Below, piece by piece: positions 54,066 to 63,528 of a stretch of 64,000 nucleotides of DNA. The notes beneath the pieces are model-generated. The model had not been told where the DNA came from. It made no database searches and worked only from the letters and a program-made list of their open reading frames with translations. The position numbers and the translations under genes were made by a program. This DNA is from Neisseriaceae bacterium (lineage in GTDB: Bacteria; Pseudomonadota; Gammaproteobacteria; Burkholderiales; Neisseriaceae), in the NCBI GenBank assembly GCA_017934045.1, contig JAGBKK010000031.1, forward strand, positions 1-64,000, read 5' to 3'. Numbering within the stretch: position 1 is the stretch's first letter; every line of letters starts with the position of its first letter.

Positions 54066-54560
54066 CTATGATTCTTCATATTCTCGCAATAATTTGAACA
54101 ATGCTCGTGCGGATTTGGGCGGTTTGTTGTGTTCGCTTTCACGGCGTGCGTTGCGAATTAAGGTGCGGATTTCGCCACTGTCGGCATGTTCGTGGCTGTT
54201 TAAGTATTCAGTTAAAGCCGAATCATCTGCCAACAAGCGTTCTCGCCATATTTCTATGCGTTTCATTTGGGCGTTGTGTTGTTGATTGTCGCCGTCTATT
54301 TTTGCTAAATATTTGTTTATATTATCAATTTCTTCTTCACTTGCTTCTCGCATTAAGCGACCAATATATTGTGCTTGGCGTTTTAACGCTGCATTCGATG
54401 TGATTTTGCGATAATCGGCAGCAGCCTGAATAATCGTTTCAGGTAGCCCAGCATTTCTTAATGTATCGGACGCAAATTGCGTGAGTCGCAAACCTAAATC
54501 TTGTAACTCATTCATTTGTTTTTTGATTTTGGTTTTGCTTAATGGTTGAATGTCGTCCAT
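54066..54560 (-). CDS. darP: Ribosome-associated protein DarP (DUF615, YjgA)
   Basis: Assists late 50S subunit assembly in E. coli. The 164-residue protein has the family pattern LSKTKIKKQMNELQDLGLRL, AALKRQAQYIGRLMRE and the C-terminal KSARALFKLLREYEE. Full length, all-helical and highly charged. A degenerate DUS in the gene encodes part of IIQAAADYR. Confidence 0.9.
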   Translation of the reverse strand: MDDIQPLSKTKIKKQMNELQDLGLRLTQFASDTLRNAGLPETIIQAAADYRKITSNAALKRQAQYIGRLMREASEEEIDNINKYLAKIDGDNQQHNAQMKRIEIWRERLLADDSALTEYLNSHEHADSGEIRTLIRNARRESEHNKPPKSARALFKLLREYEES

Positions 54561-54731
54561 TTAATCGCCTAATGGTTGAAATGAAAACGGTCTTTTTACC
54601 TGATATTGTCAAGATAGTCAAAGTTATTCAATATATTTATTTTTATAGCGTGTTTCAGGCTGCCTGAAACTTATTCTGCCGTTAGGGTGGCTCAAAGACC
54701 CAACCTACAACTCACGGTAAAACCGTGCTAA

Positions 54732-55649
<918 letters not shown>

Positions 55650-55662
55650 AGGTGGTGAATAT

Positions 55663-55695
55663 AAAAACGGAAGTTATGGCAACTTCCGTTTTTTT
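55663..55695 (+). terminator. Terminator after argB
   Basis: AAAAACGGAAGTT-ATGGC-AACTTCCGTTTTTTT, a perfect 13-bp stem with a T tract that runs into a DUS. Confidence 0.92.
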
Positions 55696-55802
55696 CAGGC
55701 AGCCTGAAATAAGGTTTATTTCACCGTTAGGCAAAGCCAAAATGATTTTCATTTGGCGTATAATCAAAACAGTCGTTTTTATCATTGTTTGGGAGTAACA
55801 CA

Positions 55803-56804
55803 ATGAAAAAATACTTCTTTTTGCTGATTGCCATTGTCAGTATCTCGTTTGTTCAAGCGAAAGAAAATATGAAAACAGTGTATTTAGCAGGCGGTTGTTT
55901 TTGGGGCGTGCAGGGTTATTTTGATCAAGTGGCAGGGGTAAAATCCACCACCGTGGGTTATGCGAATGGTAAAGGCAATCAAACCGATTACCACAGTATT
56001 GCCACCACCGATCACGCCGAAACCTTAAAAGTGGAATTTGATGAAAATATCGTGCATTTGGGCGAAATTCTGATGCGTTATTTCAGCATTATCGACCCAT
56101 TTTCCGTGAATAAACAAGGCAATGACCGTGGGCGACAATACCGCACAGGCATTTTTTGGCAAGACGAAAATTTAGGCAAAGAAATCAAAGCGTTTGTCGC
56201 ACAGGAACAGAAAAAACACAACAAACCGTTTGCGGTGATTGTTGAACCTTTGAAAAACTTTGTGGTTGCCGAAGAATATCATCAAAAATATTTGCAAAAA
56301 AACCCTAATGGCTACTGCCACATTGATTTAGGCAAAGCCAAACAGCCTGTTCATACGGACAGCAAATTTACCGTGCCTACGCAATCCAAACTCAAAACTT
56401 CGTTAGACAAAAAAACCTTTGCCATTACGCAGGAAAAAGCCACCGAGCGAGCGTTTTCACACCCATACGACAAGCATTATAAAAAGGGCATTTATGTGGA
56501 TGTGATTACCAAAAAACCGCTGTTTGCCAGCAGCGATAAATTTGATTCAGGCAGCGGCTGGCCGAGTTTCACGCGTCCGATTACCACAGACGCAGTCAAA
56601 TTTACCGCCGACAATAGCCACGGCATGCAACGCACCGAAGTACAAAGCCGTTTGGGCGGTAGTCATTTGGGACATGTTTTCACCGATGGTCCGCAAGATA
56701 AAGGTGGTTTGCGATACTGCATTAACGGTGCGTCTTTGGAATTTATCCCCTATGAAGAAATGGATAAAAAAGGGTATGGTGATTATAAAATCTATGTAAA
56801 ATAA
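55803..56804 (+). CDS. msrAB: Secreted methionine sulfoxide reductase MsrA-MsrB fusion
   Basis: Repairs both stereoisomers of oxidised methionine in exported proteins. The 333-residue protein has a signal peptide (about 1-19, ending VQA), an MsrA domain with GGCFWG (catalytic Cys at about 33) and an MsrB domain with SGSGWPSF and the catalytic Cys in [11 protein letters not shown] at about 305. Neisseria PilB/MsrAB usually carries a thioredoxin-like domain in front; it is absent here. The ATG at 55803 has GGGAGTAA upstream. Confidence 0.93.
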   Translation: MKKYFFLLIAIVSISFVQAKENMKTVYLAGGCFWGVQGYFDQVAGVKSTTVGYANGKGNQTDYHSIATTDHAETLKVEFDENIVHLGEILMRYFSIIDPFSVNKQGNDRGRQYRTGIFWQDENLGKEIKAFVAQEQKKHNKPFAVIVEPLKNFVVAEEYHQKYLQKNPNGYCHIDLGKAKQPVHTDSKFTVPTQSKLKTSLDKKTFAITQEKATERAFSHPYDKHYKKGIYVDVITKKPLFASSDKFDSGSGWPSFTRPITTDAVKFTADNSHGMQRTEVQSRLGGSHLGHVFTDGPQDKGGLRYCINGASLEFIPYEEMDKKGYGDYKIYVK

Positions 56805-56911
56805 AGTGTTATAGAAACTTTTGCTGTTTTTTATTCGTGCCGATATTGATTTCATTTTATGCGGTTGATGTTTCGTCTGCCTGAACATTCGGTGAATGTT
56901 AAAATAGACAA

Positions 56912-59071
56912 ATGAAGCCCATTTATCACAACATTGCGGTCAATCGTCCGCTGGAACAACTTTTCACTTATGCCCACGACACGCTTTTGCCTGTGGGGCG
57001 GCGTGTGGTGGTGCCATTTAACAACACCACGCAAGTGGGCATTGTGTGGCAAAGCGATGTTACGCCTGAAATTGAAGTGGATAAAATTCTGCCCATTCAA
57101 ACGGTGTTTGATGACGAGCCGCCGTTACCGCAGCAATGGCTTGATTTAATTGAATTTTCTGCACGATACTATCATTATCCCTTGGGGGCGGCGGCGTTTG
57201 TGGCGTTGCCCACGGCAATGCGGCAGCCTGAAAAATTGTCTTTGCCAAAAACGGAAGAATATTGGACGCTGTCGGATTTAGGGCGACAAACCACGCCACC
57301 ACGCTATCCCAAGCAACTTGTTTTATGGAACGCTTTATTTTCAGGCAGCCTGAATAGGCAAATGGCAAAGCAAATTCATACAGATGCCAATAAATATTTG
57401 CAACAATGGTTAGCATTAGGCTACCTGAAAATCGCAGATAAACAGCAACCTGTTGTTTTAGAACAAAAAATAAAATTAAATACAGAACAAGCAATGGCGG
57501 TTGAAACGGTTTTGCAACAGCAAGATGTGTTTGCTCCTTTTTTGCTGTGGGGCATTACGGGCAGTGGCAAAACCGAAGTGTATTTTGAAATGATGGCAGA
57601 AGTCATCAACAATGGCGGTCAGGCTTTGTTTTTGGTGCCTGAAATCAATTTAACCGCACAATTATTAGACCGTTTGCGGCGGCGATTTCCTGCGGTGGAA
57701 ACCGCTGTTTTGCATAGCGGTTCAGCAAAAACTGCACGCAGTTGGGACTATTTGCGTGCAATGAATGGCACGGCAAAAATTATTGTCGGCACAAGATTAA
57801 GCATTTTCACGCCTGTACCCCGCTTGTCTTTGATTGTGGTCGATGAAGAACACGACAATTCTTATAAACAAGACAACGACTTACGATACAATGCACGCGA
57901 TTTGGCAGTGTGGCGAGCCAAATACGCCAACTGTCCTGTGGTTTTGGGGTCGGCGACACCGTCTTTGGAAAGTTTTCAGGCAGCCCAAAACAATCGTTAT
58001 CGCTTAATCACGATGAAAAATCGTGCCAACCCAAACGCACGGCTGCCTGAAATTGAAATTTTTGATGTCAAACGACAAAAATTAAACAACGGTTTATCTG
58101 ATAAAGCATTGAATTTATTAGAAGAAAATTTAAAAAATAAGGGTTTGAGTTTGGTGTATATCAACCGCCGAGGTTTTGCACCTGCCTTGTTTTGTGGCGA
58201 TTGCGGTTATTCATTTTCCTGCCCCAACTGCTCGGCAAAAATGGTGTGGCATAAATATCAACGCGTGTTAAGGTGTCATCATTGCGACCACAAAATTGCC
58301 ATTCCCAAAGCATGCCCCGATTGTGGCAATCAAGACTTAACCGCAGTCGGTTACGGCACGCAACGCATTGAAGAAACTTTGAAAAAACATTTTCAGGCAG
58401 CCCAAATATTACGCATAGACAGCGACACCATTGCGCGTAAAGACGACTGGTCAAAAGCACGCCAAGCGATTGAAAACGGCACGGCGGACATCATCATCGG
58501 CACGCAAATGCTTGCCAAAGGACACGACTTCGGACGCTTAAATTTAGTCATCGTGGTGAATGCGGACGGCAGTTTATACAGTGCGGATTTTCGAGCGGTG
58601 GAACATTTATTCGCCGAGTTAATGCAAGTCGCAGGACGAGCAGGGCGAGCAGAGCGTGCAGGCAAAGTGTTTATCCAAACACAATTACCACACAACCCAT
58701 TGTTTTCATTCTTAAAAAATCAAGATTACCAAGCCTTTGCCGACAACGAACTTGCCCAACGCAAACAATTCAACGCACCGCCCACGGTATATGCCGCCGC
58801 CATTCGTGCCGATGCCGTAAAAATACAAGACGCATTATCTTTATTAAACAATGCCTTACAAAATTTCAGGCTGCCTGAACAAGTTACCGTCTATGGTCCA
58901 GCCCCCCAACTAATGACACGCTTGGCAGGTAGAGAACGCGTACAACTGTTTTTAGAAAGCCCTAACCGCCAAGCCCTACACACCGCCGTTACACAATTTA
59001 GCCAACAATTAAACAACAGCATATCAGGCGACATTCGCGTGTCAATAGATATAGACCCATACGATTGTTAA
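56912..59071 (+). CDS. priA: Primosomal protein N', replication restart helicase
   Basis: Reloads the replisome at stalled forks. The 719-residue protein has an N-terminal DNA-binding domain, Walker A WGITGSGKTEVY at about 213, VVDEEHDNSYKQ at about 308, a zinc-binding cluster (CGDCGYSFSCPNC, then CHHC and CPDCG) at about 427-463 and QVAGRAGRAERAG. DUS copies in the gene near 57340 and 58863 encode FSGSLN and NFRLPEQ, and several arm-truncated ones lie between. Confidence 0.96.
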   Translation: MKPIYHNIAVNRPLEQLFTYAHDTLLPVGRRVVVPFNNTTQVGIVWQSDVTPEIEVDKILPIQTVFDDEPPLPQQWLDLIEFSARYYHYPLGAAAFVALPTAMRQPEKLSLPKTEEYWTLSDLGRQTTPPRYPKQLVLWNALFSGSLNRQMAKQIHTDANKYLQQWLALGYLKIADKQQPVVLEQKIKLNTEQAMAVETVLQQQDVFAPFLLWGITGSGKTEVYFEMMAEVINNGGQALFLVPEINLTAQLLDRLRRRFPAVETAVLHSGSAKTARSWDYLRAMNGTAKIIVGTRLSIFTPVPRLSLIVVDEEHDNSYKQDNDLRYNARDLAVWRAKYANCPVVLGSATPSLESFQAAQNNRYRLITMKNRANPNARLPEIEIFDVKRQKLNNGLSDKALNLLEENLKNKGLSLVYINRRGFAPALFCGDCGYSFSCPNCSAKMVWHKYQRVLRCHHCDHKIAIPKACPDCGNQDLTAVGYGTQRIEETLKKHFQAAQILRIDSDTIARKDDWSKARQAIENGTADIIIGTQMLAKGHDFGRLNLVIVVNADGSLYSADFRAVEHLFAELMQVAGRAGRAERAGKVFIQTQLPHNPLFSFLKNQDYQAFADNELAQRKQFNAPPTVYAAAIRADAVKIQDALSLLNNALQNFRLPEQVTVYGPAPQLMTRLAGRERVQLFLESPNRQALHTAVTQFSQQLNNSISGDIRVSIDIDPYDC

Positions 59072-59154
59072 ATGTTCAGGCAGCCTGAAAAATAATCAAA
59101 TAAAAAACCACCTTTAAATAGAGTGTTTTTTTTATTTTCAGGCAGCCTGAAACA

Positions 59155-59185
59155 GAAAAAACCGTATCCGAAGATACGGTTTTAT
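59155..59185. terminator. Terminator between convergent priA and purK
   Basis: AAAAAACCGTATC-CGAA-GATACGGTTTTATTTT, a strong stem with a tetraloop. It serves purK on the minus strand 16 bases past its stop, and possibly priA from the other side. Confidence 0.9.
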
Positions 59186-59200
59186 TTTATTATCAATAAG

Positions 59201-61291
59201 TTATGAGCCTAAACATACCGATGTGAAAAGGTTTTGAGCTTTTTCGTAAGCGGCATCGGCGGTTTCGGCAAATACGGTGAAGTGTCCCATTTTGCGACCT
59301 GGACGCGCTTGTTTTTTGCCATACAAGTGCAAGAATGTGTCTGGGCTTTTTAATAAGGGCGACCAGTCTGGTTCGCTGCCGTCTTCGCCCCACATATCAC
59401 CCAATAAATTCACCATACAACAAGGCGTGATGAGTGTTGTACGAGACGGTGGTAAGCCACACATAATGCGTACTTGTTGTTGGAATTGGTCAGAAACGCA
59501 AGCGTCCAAGGTGTAATGCCCTGAATTGTGTGGGCGTGGGGCAATTTCATTCACCACCAACTGTTGTTTTTCGCCCACCACAAACATTTCCACTGCCAGA
59601 ACGCCGACATAGTCTAATTTTTCTGCCAAATGTTTCGCCATTACTTCGGCACGCTTTAAGAGTTCTTCGGGCAGGCGTGCAGGCACAATGGTAAATGCCA
59701 AAATGCCGTTGTCGTGAATATTCTCCGCAGGTGGAAAGGTAACCACCACATTGTTATCCAAACGACACACAATCACGGATAATTCTGCTGTTAAATCCAA
59801 CGCTTTTTCCAAAATATACGGACCGTCTTTGGCAAGCGAAGACAGAGAAGTTAATAAACCTGTTTGTGTTTTGACAGTGCGTTGTCCTTTGCCGTCATAA
59901 CCCAAAGTCGCTGTTTTAAGAATACCAGGCAACAGTTGTTTGGTGTTGGCGTTCAAGTCTTCACGCGAACGAATAGCCTGATAGGGGGTTACAGGCAGAC
60001 TTGCTTTGCGAATGGCTGCTTTTTCATCAATGCGGTTTTGAGCAATCGCCACCAATTCACCTGCTGGGGTTACGCGTGTTTTTTGTGCCAATTTAATCAT
60101 CGCTTGGGCATTGACATTTTCAAACTCGGTGGTAACGGCGGCACATTGAGCCAGTTTTTCTAATGCCGTTTCATCATCGTATGCGGCACAAATGTGTTCA
60201 TCAGCAAAAGCGGCAGCAGGAGCATTAGGGTCAGGATCTAATACGGTTACTTGATAGCCCATTCTTTTGGCTGCCATAGCGAAAAAGCGTCCTAATTGTC
60301 CGCCACCTAAAATGCCTAACATGGCAGGTGGGGCAATCATAGGGACTTTTTTGTCATTGATTTTGCCGTCTGTCAAAATAGATGCTGCTTTGGGTGTTGT
60401 CGCAGGTTTTTCTTCTGCTTTGGCAGGTTCAATCGCAGGTTTGGTTTCTTCTACTTTAACGGTTTGAACAGGTGTCGGAGCAACAGGAGTTGCTGGTTTA
60501 ACTTCTTCTGTTTTCGGCGTTTCTACTTTGGCAGGTTCGGCTGTCGCAGGTTTGGTTTCTTCTGCTTTAACGGTTTGAACAGGTGTCGGAGCAACAGGAG
60601 TTACTGGTTTGACTTCTTCTGTTTTCGGTGTTTCCATTTTAATAGGTTCAGCTATTGCAGGTTTGGTTTCTTCTGCTTTAACGGCTTGAATAGGTGCAGG
60701 AGTAACAGGGGTTATTGGTTTAACTTCTTCTGTTTTCGGTGTTTCCACTTTGGCAGGTTCAACCGCAGGTTTGGTTTCTTCTGCTTTAACCGCTTGAAGA
60801 GATGCAGGAGTAACAGGGGCTACTGGTTTTGCAGGCGTTACGGTTGGTGTAACCGTGCGAGGTGTAACGCTTGCGGTAGGTTGTGGTGTTGTGGGACGAA
60901 CCTTGTTGCCCAATGCTTGTAAGGGTGATGGTTTGACCGCCGTAGGTTGAATAGGTTGAGCAAGTTGCTTGCCACCAATTGGTTGCAATGGTGCTGGTTT
61001 AACGGCCACAGGTTGGACAGGTTGTTTGCCACCTATGGGTTGTAATGGTGGTAAAGTTTGTGCAGGTTGCTTATTGATGGCTGCTTTTAAGCCTTCTAAT
61101 GGCGAAGTTGTGCTGGTTGTTGCACTTTCGGGTTTTAGTCCTTGTAATGGCGAAGTCGTGTTTGTGGTCGCATCTTCAGGCGGCGTACTCATGACAATCG
61201 CAGGGTGCGGTATCGCTAATTCGGAGAAATCATCTTCGGACAGAATGGAGATTCCAGAAGTGTTTTCATTTTTTGGGTCGCTCATAATCAT
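59201..61291 (-). CDS. purK: 5-(carboxyamino)imidazole ribonucleotide synthase with a long repetitive N-terminal extension
   Basis: ATP-grasp enzyme that carboxylates AIR in purine synthesis; PurE follows in the pathway. The 696-residue protein is nearly twice the usual length (about 360-380). The PurK part starts at about residue 318 (MIAPPAMLGILGGGQLGRFF) and is complete, with TATLGYDGKGQ, FPPAENIHDNG and NEIAPRPHNSGHYT. Residues 1-317 are disordered-looking and rich in Pro, Thr, Lys, Glu and Ala. AAAGG lies just before the ATG at 61291; no ribosome-binding site precedes the internal Met at 318, and the extension is open and in frame. It lies 29 bases after purE. Confidence 0.93.
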   Translation of the reverse strand: MIMSDPKNENTSGISILSEDDFSELAIPHPAIVMSTPPEDATTNTTSPLQGLKPESATTSTTSPLEGLKAAINKQPAQTLPPLQPIGGKQPVQPVAVKPAPLQPIGGKQLAQPIQPTAVKPSPLQALGNKVRPTTPQPTASVTPRTVTPTVTPAKPVAPVTPASLQAVKAEETKPAVEPAKVETPKTEEVKPITPVTPAPIQAVKAEETKPAIAEPIKMETPKTEEVKPVTPVAPTPVQTVKAEETKPATAEPAKVETPKTEEVKPATPVAPTPVQTVKVEETKPAIEPAKAEEKPATTPKAASILTDGKINDKKVPMIAPPAMLGILGGGQLGRFFAMAAKRMGYQVTVLDPDPNAPAAAFADEHICAAYDDETALEKLAQCAAVTTEFENVNAQAMIKLAQKTRVTPAGELVAIAQNRIDEKAAIRKASLPVTPYQAIRSREDLNANTKQLLPGILKTATLGYDGKGQRTVKTQTGLLTSLSSLAKDGPYILEKALDLTAELSVIVCRLDNNVVVTFPPAENIHDNGILAFTIVPARLPEELLKRAEVMAKHLAEKLDYVGVLAVEMFVVGEKQQLVVNEIAPRPHNSGHYTLDACVSDQFQQQVRIMCGLPPSRTTLITPCCMVNLLGDMWGEDGSEPDWSPLLKSPDTFLHLYGKKQARPGRKMGHFTVFAETADAAYEKAQNLFTSVCLGS
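60392..60829 (-). repeat. Tandem repeats in the PurK extension
   Basis: Residues 155-300 consist of four units of about 37 residues: P-V/I/A-x-PVxPxxxQxVK, then AEETKPA, EPAKVETPKTEEVK. Units 2 and 3 are the most alike and unit 4 is degenerate (EPAKAEEKPATTPK). Further upstream, PLQPIGGKQ occurs at about residues 82 and 101, and TTSPLQGLK / TTSPLEGLK at about 45 and 61. The repeats are also visible in the DNA as about 111-base periods. Confidence 0.9.
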
Positions 61292-61320
61292 ACTGCCTTT
61301 CTACATTTCACACCAATGTT

Positions 61321-61800
61321 TTACGAAATTATTGTGGTCAAAACTTTTTCCGTCTGTTGCAAACGAAATGCTTTTAATTTATCAAGCAGTGCAGGGTTAC
61401 TTTCTGCCAACATACTCACCGCAAACAAGGCGGCGTTAATGGCACCTGCCTCGCCAATGGCAAAGGTTGCCACAGGAACGCCTTTGGGCATTTGCACAAT
61501 CGATAACAGCGAATCTTCACCACGCAGGTATTTACTGGGAATAGGTACACCCAATACAGGAATATCGGTTAATGCTGCCGTCATTCCTGGTAAATGTGCC
61601 GCACCGCCCGCACCTGCAATAATAGCGGTTATACCACATTCTCGTGCTTTTTTGGCATATTCATACATTAAATCAGGCGTGCGGTGTGCGGACACTACAC
61701 GCGTTTCATATTCTACGCCAAATTGCGACAGAATTTCAGCCGCTTGGCTCATCACTGCCCAATCACTGTCGCTTCCCATAATAATGCCGATTTTTGCCAT
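61321..61800 (-). CDS. purE: N5-carboxyaminoimidazole ribonucleotide mutase
   Basis: Converts the PurK product N5-CAIR to CAIR. The 159-residue protein has [44 protein letters not shown] and [21 protein letters not shown], all standard PurE motifs. The ATG at 61800 has AGGA at good spacing; the one at 61806 is too close. First gene of the purE-purK unit. Confidence 0.96.
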   Translation of the reverse strand: MAKIGIIMGSDSDWAVMSQAAEILSQFGVEYETRVVSAHRTPDLMYEYAKKARECGITAIIAGAGGAAHLPGMTAALTDIPVLGVPIPSKYLRGEDSLLSIVQMPKGVPVATFAIGEAGAINAALFAVSMLAESNPALLDKLKAFRLQQTEKVLTTIIS

Positions 61801-61849
61801 TGTCATTATCCTTTATCAAATATTGTGTTTTCAGGCTGCCTGAAACGGT

Positions 61850-62503
61850 TTATTTTAACAGTTGCTTGGCTTTTTTTGCCGCACGACTGTTGGGATATTT
61901 GGTTATCAACGAACGCAAAGTACTTTTGGCTGAATCTTTTTGTTGCAAACGATTTTGACAGCGTGCAATCAATAAAAAAGCATCAGGTGTGTGCATGTAT
62001 TCAGGAAAGCGTTGGGTGAGTTGATAAACGGTACGCACTGCTGATTCGCAATTATTTAATTTTTCATGACTGTTGCTTAATAGCCACAAGGCGTGTGGGG
62101 TATCAGGCGATTGCAAATCACCTTGCGGATAGTGGTTTAATAAATTGACCGCTTGAGTATATTGCTTGTTGGTATATGCTTTTTGTGCTTGTTGCAAAGG
62201 CGTGCTTTCGTCTGGTGTCTCTGCTACGCTGTAATTTTGATGAGCCGTATCTGCTACAACCGCAATACTGCGTTCTAAATCATTTTGACGGCGTTCTAAT
62301 TGTGCTATTTTTTCTTTTAATTGTTGCTGTGCAAGTGTTAATTCTTGCAAACGCATTTCTAATTGATGATTATTTTTAATGGGCTTGGTTGGGGGTTGCA
62401 CAACAGGCGTTTCAGGTACAACCGTAGTGCTGGTCGTTTGACAAGCAGAAAGGCTCCCTGAAATTATTATTAAGCAAAAAAGCGTACCAAAAAAGCGTTG
62501 CAT
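61850..62503 (-). CDS. Lipoprotein with coiled coil and TPR-like repeats, CpoB/YbgF-like
   Basis: The 217-residue protein has a lipoprotein signal (lipobox LSAC, Cys21), a coiled coil at about 45-85 (LEMRLQELTLAQQQLKEK) and two or three TPR-like repeats ending SLITKYPNSRAAKKAKQLLK. This layout matches CpoB, which links peptidoglycan synthesis with Tol-Pal, but CpoB is usually not lipidated and no tol gene is adjacent, so the call is by architecture only. Confidence 0.7.
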   Translation of the reverse strand: MQRFFGTLFCLIIISGSLSACQTTSTTVVPETPVVQPPTKPIKNNHQLEMRLQELTLAQQQLKEKIAQLERRQNDLERSIAVVADTAHQNYSVAETPDESTPLQQAQKAYTNKQYTQAVNLLNHYPQGDLQSPDTPHALWLLSNSHEKLNNCESAVRTVYQLTQRFPEYMHTPDAFLLIARCQNRLQQKDSAKSTLRSLITKYPNSRAAKKAKQLLK

Positions 62504-62505
62504 TT

Positions 62506-63168
62506 TTATTTTTTAATCAATAAAGTTAAACCATCGCCTATGGGCAAAGAGATACAATGAAAACGCATATCATTGATTATCTTACGATTTAATGCACTCA
62601 TCACCCTGCGAGATGGTGTGTCAGTATGTTCGCTTAAAATTTTACCGTTTAGTGTAATATTGTCAATCGCAATCATACCGCCTTGCCGCACCAAACGAAA
62701 ACAGGCTTCCAAGTAATGTTCTGTTGGCAATTTATCGGCATCGATTAGGGCTAAATCGTAAAAGTTTTCTTGCCCTTGCTCAATCAATTCATTCAGCGTA
62801 ATTAAGGCTGGCTGTAAATGCAGCGTGATTTTATCTGCCACGCCTGCCTTTTGCCAAAAATGCAAAGCCACATTGGTGTGGGTTACGCTAATATCGCAGG
62901 CGGTAACTGAGCCGTTTTCAGGCAGTGTCATCGCTATGGCGGTGCTGCTGTATCCTGTAAAAACGCCGATTTCTAAATAATGTTGCACCTTGGTTAATCG
63001 AACCAACCACAATAAAAATGCTGTGGTGGTCGGCGAAGCCGCCATATTGCCCAAACGATGTTGTGCCGAATGGCGGCGAATTTCTTGCAGAATTTCAGGC
63101 TCATCTGCGATAAGTGCCGAAAAATAATTGGCAGCCGCAGGGTGCAACAAAAGCCCGTCCGCACTCAT
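62506..63168 (-). CDS. O-methyltransferase family 3, SAM-dependent
   Basis: The 220-residue protein has HYLEIGVFTGYSSTAIAMTL (SAM loop), YDLALIDADKLPTEHYLE and GGMIAIDNITLNGKI, typical of the catechol/caffeoyl-CoA O-methyltransferase type in bacteria. Substrate unknown. It is followed two bases later by the lipoprotein gene and preceded three bases earlier by the DUF3460 gene, so the three are likely cotranscribed. Confidence 0.88.
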   Translation of the reverse strand: MSADGLLLHPAAANYFSALIADEPEILQEIRRHSAQHRLGNMAASPTTTAFLLWLVRLTKVQHYLEIGVFTGYSSTAIAMTLPENGSVTACDISVTHTNVALHFWQKAGVADKITLHLQPALITLNELIEQGQENFYDLALIDADKLPTEHYLEACFRLVRQGGMIAIDNITLNGKILSEHTDTPSRRVMSALNRKIINDMRFHCISLPIGDGLTLLIKK

Positions 63169-63171
63169 TGT

Positions 63172-63357
63172 TTAATCCGCCTGATAAAAATACGCCCCAC
63201 GCGGTGCTGCGGCTTTGGCAAAATCTTTCTCTTCGTCAGGATTGAGTTCCACATCCCACAATCGCAAACGCCCTTGAATGCGTTGTTCCACTTCTTCTGG
63301 GTGTTTTTGCAAATAATCATTCAAAAATTGTGTTGCGTCAGATTTATAAGCGTACAT
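63172..63357 (-). CDS. DUF3460 family protein
   Basis: The 61-residue protein MYAYKSDATQFLNDYLQKHP..., with GRLRLWD and a C-terminal RGAYFYQ, fits DUF3460, a short family of betaproteobacteria with unknown function. It is the first gene of a three-gene unit. Confidence 0.75.
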   Translation of the reverse strand: MYAYKSDATQFLNDYLQKHPEEVEQRIQGRLRLWDVELNPDEEKDFAKAAAPRGAYFYQAD

Positions 63358-63528
63358 TGTGCGTTCCTAATGTTTTTGCATAAGTTGTTTATTATATCCA
63401 ATATTCAGGCTGCCTGAAAATATAATCTGATGAAATTTTATCAATACAGGCGAGTCTTGGATCATATATCGACTATATCGTTATTTTAGTTTAGAATAAT
63501 CGACTTTTAACACAAACGGCGTAAAGAC

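Noticed and set aside
60464..60922. A plus-strand ORF of 152 codons rich in Cys, Phe, Arg and Asn repeats
   Set aside because: It is the antisense of the tandem repeats in the PurK extension; its periodicity comes from the coding strand and it has no ribosome-binding site.
63464..63480. ATCGACTATA resembling a CREE arm before hemH
   Set aside because: Only one arm-like stretch, no core and no partner arm; could be chance in AT-rich sequence.
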